From NCBI GenBank assembly GCA_023413645.1, contig JAEZPN010000122.1, positions 1-9,885 of the forward strand: 9,885 nucleotides of DNA, written 5' to 3'. The position numbers were made by a program, and so were the translations under genes. Below, one piece after another: positions 1 to 4,841 of this stretch. The notes beneath the pieces are model-generated. The model was given only the letters and a program-made list of their open reading frames with translations. It ran no database searches and had not been told where the DNA came from. The stretch comes from Bacteroidota bacterium (GTDB lineage: Bacteria; Bacteroidota; Bacteroidia; Bacteroidales; Rikenellaceae). The first letter of the stretch is position 1, and each line of letters begins with the position of its first letter.

Positions 1-1
1 T

Positions 2-682
2 GCTAACCACATCCTCGGTTGGAAGTCTCCCAACTTCGTAAATACCGATGCTAACGACAACAAGCTCCGCCTCTTATTGCGTAACTACAAGCTTGCTGAC
101 GACATCGCCTTCCGCTTCTCTAATGAGGGTTGGCCCGAGTGGCCCCTCACAGCGGATAAGTTCGCTGGCTGGGTAGCCGCAGAGACAGGCGACGTAGTAA
201 ACCTCTTCATGGACTACGAGACATTCGGTGAGCACCAGAAGGCCTCTACCGGCATCTTCGACTTCGTTAAGGCATTGCCCGCAGCGATGTTGGCAACTGG
301 CGAGGTGGCATTCGCTACTGTTAGCGAGGCAGCTAAGAAGTTGCAGCCCGTAGCAGTGTTGCATAGCCCCCATGCTATGTCGTGGGCAGATGAGGAGCGC
401 GACGTTACCGCATGGCTTGGTAACGACCTCCAGAACGAGGCATTTGCTAAGTTGTATGCCCTCGCTCCCAAGGTTAAGAAGGCTAAGAACAAGGATTTCG
501 AGTATGTATGGCACTTCATGCAGAACTCTGACCACTTCTACTATATGGCAACTAAGTGGTTCTCGGATGGTGACGTACACTCATACTTTAACCCCTACGG
601 CTCGGCTTACGAGGCATTCATGAACTATATGAACGTCTTGTCGGACTTCGATATCGAGCTTACTAAAGCAGGCAAGGAGTAA
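2..682 (+). CDS. GH57 alpha-amylase family glycoside hydrolase, C-terminal part (5' end outside window)
   Basis: The reading frame is open from base 2, so this is the last 226 residues of a longer protein; the internal TTG at 77 is not a true start. Seen: MDYETFGEH (Asp codon at 212-214) followed by a TGIF segment, which matches conserved region 4 of GH57 where the catalytic acid/base Asp lies. Further on are HSPHAMSWADEERD then TAWLGN (from 362) and a HFYYM...SDGDVHSYFNPY block (from 533), both typical of the Bacteroidales GH57 enzymes. The nucleophile Glu region lies upstream of the window. Family knowledge: these enzymes act on alpha-1,4-glucans. Members in Bacteroidales usually lack a signal peptide and sit beside glycogen-metabolism genes, so a cytosolic role in storage-glucan turnover is likely; the N-terminus cannot be checked here. 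The next gene overlaps its stop codon. An exact substrate (amylase versus glucanotransferase or branching enzyme) cannot be assigned from this half. Confidence 0.88.
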   Translation, partial: ANHILGWKSPNFVNTDANDNKLRLLLRNYKLADDIAFRFSNEGWPEWPLTADKFAGWVAAETGDVVNLFMDYETFGEHQKASTGIFDFVKALPAAMLATGEVAFATVSEAAKKLQPVAVLHSPHAMSWADEERDVTAWLGNDLQNEAFAKLYALAPKVKKAKNKDFEYVWHFMQNSDHFYYMATKWFSDGDVHSYFNPYGSAYEAFMNYMNVLSDFDIELTKAGKE

Positions 683-1191
683 TGAAGCGCTTATTGTTTG
701 TTGTGCTTGCTGCAACGATGTTTGTGGCTTGCACTAAGGATACGGGTGCTGCAGAGAAGCAGATGACAGAGTACAAGGCACAGTGGAGCGAGATTACCTC
801 GCTCCTCGATGCCGAGGCTGTCGTTGCTGAGGGCTTCGATGCTTGGTACAACACACTCACTAATAGCGAGGTGCGCGACCTCTATGCAGCTGTTGATGAG
901 TTGAGTTTGTCGTATGAGGAGGCTGAGCACTGGTACAAGAACCTCTCGGATGCTGAGCAGCAGGCTGTTCGTACGGTGGCTGAGGCATGGGAAGTAGAGA
1001 ACCCCGCATTGCAGTTGCAGGTGGAGCTCTTCGCCGAGAGCTTGCTTGGCGTGGATTTCAAGAAGGATGATTGCCCTATGCCACTTCTCAAGGTCTACTA
1101 TCCCGAGACTCCTAAGGAGGTAACCACCCCCGAAGCACAGGAGACAGAGGGTGATGTTGAACCTGTAGATAGTGTAAACGTACAGGCGTAA
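682..1191 (+). CDS. Small predicted lipoprotein of unknown function, 169 aa
   Basis: The start ATG overlaps the stop of the GH57 gene by one base (TAATG), which suggests translational coupling and fixes the start. The N-terminus MKRLLFVVLAATMFVAC is a short signal peptide ending in a lipobox-like FVAC with the acylated Cys at residue 17, so export and lipid anchoring are predicted (inference). The mature part is acidic and probably helical (about residues 25-125, rich in E, A, L and Q, with two Trp-Tyr-type aromatic pairs, AWY near 55 and HWY near 83). The tail from about 135 is rich in P, E, T and V and probably disordered. I do not recognise a family. The coupling to a probably cytosolic glucan enzyme is odd for an exported protein and may reflect only shared transcription. 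A strong terminator lies about 50 nt downstream. Confidence 0.8.
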   Translation: MKRLLFVVLAATMFVACTKDTGAAEKQMTEYKAQWSEITSLLDAEAVVAEGFDAWYNTLTNSEVRDLYAAVDELSLSYEEAEHWYKNLSDAEQQAVRTVAEAWEVENPALQLQVELFAESLLGVDFKKDDCPMPLLKVYYPETPKEVTTPEAQETEGDVEPVDSVNVQA

Positions 1192-1237
1192 TCCTTTCTT
1201 GTGATAAGGGGCACATCTGCTGCCGCTTCAATCAAAC

Positions 1238-1283
1238 CCCCGAATGGGACGTACTCCAAGTACTACCCATCCGGGGCTTTTTC
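1238..1283 (+). terminator. Intrinsic terminator of the GH57-lipoprotein operon
   Basis: An imperfect hairpin has arms 1238-1255 and 1259-1276. CCCCG pairs with CGGGG, ATGGG with CCCAT, and GTACT with AGTAC, with small internal mismatches and a 3-nt loop. It is followed directly by CTTTTTC. It lies 46 nt after the lipoprotein stop codon, in the right orientation to end + strand transcription. Confidence 0.85.
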
Positions 1284-1304
1284 ATGTCAGCACCACAAAG
1301 GAAA

Positions 1305-1383
1305 CTAAGGAGATTAAGGAGATTAAGGAGATTAAGGAGATTAAGGAGATTAAGGAGATTAAGGAGATTAAGGAGATTAAGGA
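1305..1383. repeat. Tandem 9-bp array, unit AAGGAGATT, eight perfect copies
   Basis: Eight identical copies of AAGGAGATT run from 1307 to 1378, flanked by partial units. The unit length is a multiple of three, so the array stays open in some frames (Lys-Glu-Ile on the + strand, Ile-Ser-Leu on the - strand), but nothing suggests that it is translated. It sits between two convergent transcription units, immediately past the terminator. Such short perfect arrays are prone to copy-number change by slippage (inference). Confidence 0.95.
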
Positions 1384-1386
1384 CGA

Positions 1387-1430
1387 CTCCCTAAACTCCC
1401 TAAACTCCTTAACATCCCTAAATTCCTTCG
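1387..1430. repeat. Degenerate inverted 9-bp array (CTCCCTAAA-type units)
   Basis: Units CTCCCTAAA, CTCCCTAAA, CTCCTTAAC, ATCCCTAAA and a partial TTCCTTCG follow each other with a 9-bp period. Read on the other strand they become TTTAGGGAG/GTTAAGGAG, which are relatives of the TTAAGGAGA unit just to the left. The two arrays can therefore fold back on each other with only a few bases between them. Confidence 0.85.
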
Positions 1431-1500
1431 TTGCACTCAGGATGACATAGAGAGCGCGAGATTGCCACGGCTTGTTCCAAGCCTCGCAATGACGGGTTAG
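1431..1500. repeat. Dispersed-repeat-like segment with hairpin
   Basis: Bases 1461-1490 form a hairpin: ATTGC (1461-1465) pairs with GCAAT (1486-1490), and GGCTTG (1469-1474) pairs with CAAGCC (1478-1483) around a TTC loop. On the - strand the segment contains GTCATTGCGAGG and GTCATCCTGAG, and translates to strings such as RHCEAW and VILSATK. From general knowledge, these closely resemble a class of intergenic dispersed repeats found in many unrelated bacterial genomes, which often produce spurious RHCEERSD-like and VILSAAKNL-like ORFs. The assignment is by recollection of the motif, not by a search. Confidence 0.6.
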
Positions 1501-1507
1501 ATAGGCT

Positions 1508-1550
1508 TTTCCATCCATCCATTTACATAGGGAAAATGGATGGATGGAAA
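1508..1550. repeat. Perfect 17-bp inverted repeat made of CCAT/ATGG units
   Basis: Arm 1508-1524 reads TTTCCATCCATCCATTT and arm 1534-1550 is its exact reverse complement, with a 9-nt loop. Each arm contains three CCAT (or ATGG) tetramers, so it is also a short tandem repeat. No T-run follows on the + strand (CACCCCC comes next), so it is not a typical intrinsic terminator. It could end a mobile or dispersed element or act as an mRNA 3'-end stem; both are inferences. Confidence 0.9.
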
Positions 1551-1710
1551 CACCCCCACCGCCCAAGAGGGTATCTGCTGGGTTGCCCCGTAGGGTGCTC
1601 GATGTCTCGATGAGAGAGTTTCCCTCCTTGTTTGCGGGTTACAAAAATGTAACCCATGAGCTCGGAATAGCCGAGAGGTTCTCCACGGATCCCCTCGAAA
1701 CCGGCGCCCT
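1551..1710. other. Gene-free structured intergenic segment of unknown nature
   Basis: No credible gene is present. The segment has several possible hairpins: GGGTTACA (1636-1643) with TGTAACCC (1648-1655) around AAAA, and CTCGG (1661-1665) with CCGAG (1671-1675). A direct repeat of TCGATG lies near 1599-1612. It adjoins the 17-bp inverted repeat on one side and the - strand terminator on the other. A reading frame crosses it on the + strand from 1544, but it starts inside the inverted repeat and runs into the opposite-strand terminator, so I do not call it. It may be part of a dispersed element. Confidence 0.45.
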
Positions 1711-1750
1711 AAAACAATTAGGGCTGTCCAGCATTGCCGAACAGCCCTAA
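1711..1750 (-). terminator. Intrinsic terminator of the 937-aa lipoprotein gene
   Basis: On the - strand TTAGGGCTGT and ACAGCCCTAA form a perfect 10-bp stem (1741-1750 with 1718-1727) around a 13-nt loop, followed by TTGTTTT (1711-1717). It begins 21 nt after the stop codon of the gene it serves. No T-run occurs on the + side, so it works best in the - direction. Confidence 0.85.
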
Positions 1751-1770
1751 TATTAAGCTATCTATGTTGC

Positions 1771-4584
1771 TTAGTCAAGCTCGATGCCGTAGTATGCCTC
1801 AACAGCAGCCTTAGCACGCTTGTGGTAAGCCTCAGCGCCTGCCTCAATCTTACGCTCAGGGATGATGCGTGTGCGAGGAGTGATGTTCTCGAATGATGTC
1901 ATTGAGAACTTAGCACGCTGCATAGGTACGCGAGCCTCGCCCATAGGTGCAATAGCCTCAGATGCTACCTTAGCAGTTGCGGCGTTAGCCTTAACTGAAG
2001 TAGTTGCACCAGCCTTACGTGTGAGGACAACCTCGCTACGTACGCGGGGGTTAAGAGGTGTAGCATAGCCATTCTGGAGCTGTGTTACGCAAGGATAGTA
2101 TGTCTCAATAATCTCGCCTTCAGAATCCTTGTAAACGATAGGCTTGATAGTGATTGTGTTGTAGTCGTCAGATACCTCAACAGGGAAGCGTGCCTCGACG
2201 ATAGTCTTACCATCAGAGCCGATTACGTCGCCACCAAGGTATGAGCGCTCACCGATTGCCAACATGTAGAATGTGTAGTCGATACCGTAGTAGAATGCCG
2301 ACATTGGGAACTCACGCTCGATGTCGATAGGCAACCATACGTTACCGTCAGCGTCGATCTCGAAGTTCCACTTAGGACCGAAGTCGTAGAACATGTCAGA
2401 TACAGTAGCTACAGAGAACTCGTCAGAGATGAACAAATCCCATGGAGTCTGTACGATGCCGAGGTTGTAGTCGGGGTGTGCGAAGTTGTAACCGAGGCAC
2501 AAGAGGCGGTTGAAGCCACGTGTGCGAGCGTTGTACTGCTCAGCCATCTCCAAGAACTCCTCGAAGAGCTCGTCAGTCTTCTCGCGGCTGATGCCCCACT
2601 CTGCGTAGAGGGCGTATACATCCTCAGAGAGTGTCTCAGGATACTCGATGCCAGCAGCGATAGTCACAGGTGACTTGTATGTACCAGCGTCCTCGAACTT
2701 GTACTCGCCAGTAGCGTTACCCTCAGAGTCAGTTACAGCGATGTAGTTCTTCATGCTTGCTGAAGCCTCCCACTCGCCCTGGAGCTTTGTGAAGAGCTCA
2801 GAGTTTACGCGTACGGGGAAAGAGGCGTGAGGTGTAGTGTACTCTGCAACAGCCTTTGTGTTAGGATCGTCGGGGTTGTTGCCAGTACCCTCCCAGTTGT
2901 ATGCGAGCACTGCAAGACGTGTTGTAGCGTTCTCGCGTGACGAGATTGAGAAGTTGAAGCCCTCGGGTGTGTTGATAAGGCCAACAGCAGTAGCATCGAG
3001 GCGGTTACCCATGCCCTTGAGGAGTGAAGTGTAGCTGTACTCCTTGAGGATAGCGTCGAACTCACGCACGTAGTTACATGCGAAGTAAGCCTCAGTGATT
3101 GCGTTATCGGGGTTGGGGTTCTTGATGTTGAATGTAACGGTGTAAGGATCCTCGCTTGCTACGGGAGTTATAACAACCTCAGGCTTTGGAAGTGTTACCT
3201 CGGGCAATACGAATGTAGTAGTTGCAAAGCTCTGCTTCTTACCCTCTGCATCGCCGATACCAGATACGAGAACGCGGATAGTCTGACCTGCCATACCCTT
3301 AGTGTCTACGAACCAGTCTGAGAGCCACAAATCCATGTTGCCCTGACCCATCTGGATACCGAAGGTCATCATAGCGAAGTATGAACCAGTGAACCAGCGC
3401 AAGTGGTCAGTGTTGTTATCGAGAAGAGGAAGAATCTGTGTCTCGTACTCAGACTCTGTACATACGAGTACGCAGTACTGCAAAACGTCCTCAGATGGAG
3501 TGAATGAGATACAAGCCTCGATAGGAGTTACGTCAGTAACCTTGATATCTACGTTACCCTCGAGAGTCTCAGCAGGAAGAGTCTCAACATAGAGACGCTC
3601 GTAGTAGCCTGTCCAGTAGTTCTCAGTGTCGAAGTTCTCAGAGTCGTTAATCTGGTCGTTGTACCATGCTACCCAGTCATACAATGGGTTGTAGTAGCCG
3701 GGCTGCCAGCCTGCGGGGTACCACCATACGGTGCTATCCCAGTATGAGTCATCGTTAACAACCTTAGACATAATCTCGCCACTCTCCTCGTCGATGTAGA
3801 GAACTGTGCGCTCCTCAGTGTCTTTCATATATGCGAACTCACCAACGATCATGTAGCCAGGCTCGCCAGGAACCTTGGGGTCTGTGTAGCTTGCGCCAAC
3901 CAAGTTACCCTGCTCATCGTAGATAGGATTGCCATCCTCATCGCGCTCTGTGCTGTGGTAGTCATCGTAGATAACAGTCTTGTCCTCAGTAGTCCACTGG
4001 CCAGCGTTGTAGAGCAAGCTGTCGTAGATGCCTGTACCCAAAGATTTCATGTAGTTGAACATCGCCATAGAAGATGTAGAGTAGCGCAAAGCGTTGCCAC
4101 GCTGCTTAACCTCCTCAGGAATCTGGATGTGTACAGAGAAACCGTCGTACATACGGTCAACAACAGTCAATACGTTGTCGCCGTAGCCAGTTGTTGTGAA
4201 CTCAACCTTCTTAACCTCGTCAACGATTGTGTTATCTGCCAAGCGGAAAGCGAAGTAGAAGGTGTAAGAAGTGTTACTCTCGCAACCATCAATCTCGATA
4301 GTTGTAGTCTTCTCAACTGAAGTATCAGCGATAGTGGTCTTCTCACCACCCTGAAGAATTGCTGTTGCAGGGATCTCAGTGTCGCGCTTAACGTAAGCGA
4401 ACTCCTTTACGTTCGTAGTTACGACACTCAAGGTGATGCCTGATGGTGTAGGCTCACCAAGAATAATCTCTGTCTTGGTCTCGACCTCCGGGCCGTTAAC
4501 GACGGGGTCGGGTTTACAAGCGCTCATTGCGAAGCCTGCTACGATAGCAAACATCGCAACAAGTGTGTACTTAAAGTTTTTCAT
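1771..4584 (-). CDS. Large predicted lipoprotein of unknown function, 937 aa
   Basis: The first 23 residues form a lipoprotein signal peptide (MKNFKYTL, a hydrophobic stretch, then MSAC with Cys 23). The mature start CKPDP has an acidic residue close after the Cys, as in surface-exported Bacteroidota lipoproteins, so surface display is possible (inference). The body looks all-beta. Repeated segments at about 37-132, 345-460 and 465-585 resemble fibronectin type III or other Ig-like modules (for example VEFTTTG and AEYTTP ends). About 590-860 is a further beta-rich domain starting LQGEWEASASM. Residues 280-332 are extremely rich in Trp, Tyr, Asn and Asp. The tail from about 856 is rich in Ala, Lys and Arg, unlike the acidic rest. 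No enzymatic motif is recognised. The gene stands alone, with its own promoter upstream and a terminator just downstream. No SusC/SusD pair is next to it, so glycan use is not shown by context. Confidence 0.85.
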   Translation of the reverse strand: MKNFKYTLVAMFAIVAGFAMSACKPDPVVNGPEVETKTEIILGEPTPSGITLSVVTTNVKEFAYVKRDTEIPATAILQGGEKTTIADTSVEKTTTIEIDGCESNTSYTFYFAFRLADNTIVDEVKKVEFTTTGYGDNVLTVVDRMYDGFSVHIQIPEEVKQRGNALRYSTSSMAMFNYMKSLGTGIYDSLLYNAGQWTTEDKTVIYDDYHSTERDEDGNPIYDEQGNLVGASYTDPKVPGEPGYMIVGEFAYMKDTEERTVLYIDEESGEIMSKVVNDDSYWDSTVWWYPAGWQPGYYNPLYDWVAWYNDQINDSENFDTENYWTGYYERLYVETLPAETLEGNVDIKVTDVTPIEACISFTPSEDVLQYCVLVCTESEYETQILPLLDNNTDHLRWFTGSYFAMMTFGIQMGQGNMDLWLSDWFVDTKGMAGQTIRVLVSGIGDAEGKKQSFATTTFVLPEVTLPKPEVVITPVASEDPYTVTFNIKNPNPDNAITEAYFACNYVREFDAILKEYSYTSLLKGMGNRLDATAVGLINTPEGFNFSISSRENATTRLAVLAYNWEGTGNNPDDPNTKAVAEYTTPHASFPVRVNSELFTKLQGEWEASASMKNYIAVTDSEGNATGEYKFEDAGTYKSPVTIAAGIEYPETLSEDVYALYAEWGISREKTDELFEEFLEMAEQYNARTRGFNRLLCLGYNFAHPDYNLGIVQTPWDLFISDEFSVATVSDMFYDFGPKWNFEIDADGNVWLPIDIEREFPMSAFYYGIDYTFYMLAIGERSYLGGDVIGSDGKTIVEARFPVEVSDDYNTITIKPIVYKDSEGEIIETYYPCVTQLQNGYATPLNPRVRSEVVLTRKAGATTSVKANAATAKVASEAIAPMGEARVPMQRAKFSMTSFENITPRTRIIPERKIEAGAEAYHKRAKAAVEAYYGIELD

Positions 4585-4644
4585 AGTTAATAAATGTGGT
4601 TTTAATGTGTATATATGTTTTTATTTTTCTTATAGTCAAGCTTG

Positions 4645-4652
4645 CAAATATA
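4645..4652 (-). promoter_or_regulatory. Promoter -7 element of the 937-aa lipoprotein gene
   Basis: The - strand reads TATATTTG, an exact match to the Bacteroidota -7 consensus TAnnTTTG. It lies 60 nt upstream of the ATG, giving a leader of roughly 50 nt. No clear TTG-type -33 element is seen at the usual spacing. The leader is AT-rich and lacks a Shine-Dalgarno sequence, as is common in this phylum. Confidence 0.6.
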
Positions 4653-4786
4653 CGTATAATATTTGAAACTACCACTATTTCAGTGTGATATTGTTGCATA
4701 TCGTGCATTTTTATTCCGTTCGCATGAGTATAATAGCCTCTAAAATGCGAGGAATATAGTTATATGGTTAAAGGCGTTAAGGACAC

Positions 4787-4818
4787 AAAAAAGGCTGCCC
4801 AACGCCTGTTGAGCAGCC
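4787..4818 (-). terminator. Intrinsic terminator of gcvP
   Basis: On the - strand GGCTGCTCAAC (4808-4818) pairs with GTTGGGCAGCC (4793-4803), an 11-bp stem with one T-G wobble and a 4-nt loop, followed by six Ts (4787-4792). It starts 23 nt past the gcvP stop codon and isolates the kinase-gcvP unit from the lipoprotein gene beyond. Confidence 0.92.
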
Positions 4819-4841
4819 CTCTGGGGTTGTTAATCTGTCGA

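Noticed and set aside
74..580. 168-aa open frame on the - strand opposite the GH57 gene
   Set aside because: The + strand frame has clear GH57 motifs across the same bases, so this is an antisense shadow.
1305..1430. CRISPR-like array
   Set aside because: The units are 9 bp and contiguous, with no unique spacers, and there are no cas genes.
1244..1450. Possible 68-aa protein with (Lys-Glu-Ile)8 repeats
   Set aside because: It begins inside the terminator hairpin, lacks a promoter, and its repeat content comes entirely from the 9-bp DNA array.
1282..1566. Possible 94-aa protein on the - strand with Ile-Ser-Leu repeats
   Set aside because: It is a translation of the dispersed-repeat-like segment and the tandem array, of a kind that commonly yields spurious ORFs; it has no start signals.
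1544..1750. Possible 68-aa + strand protein downstream of the inverted repeat
   Set aside because: Its start lies in the palindrome arm and its end coincides with the opposite-strand terminator; there is no promoter or recognisable family.
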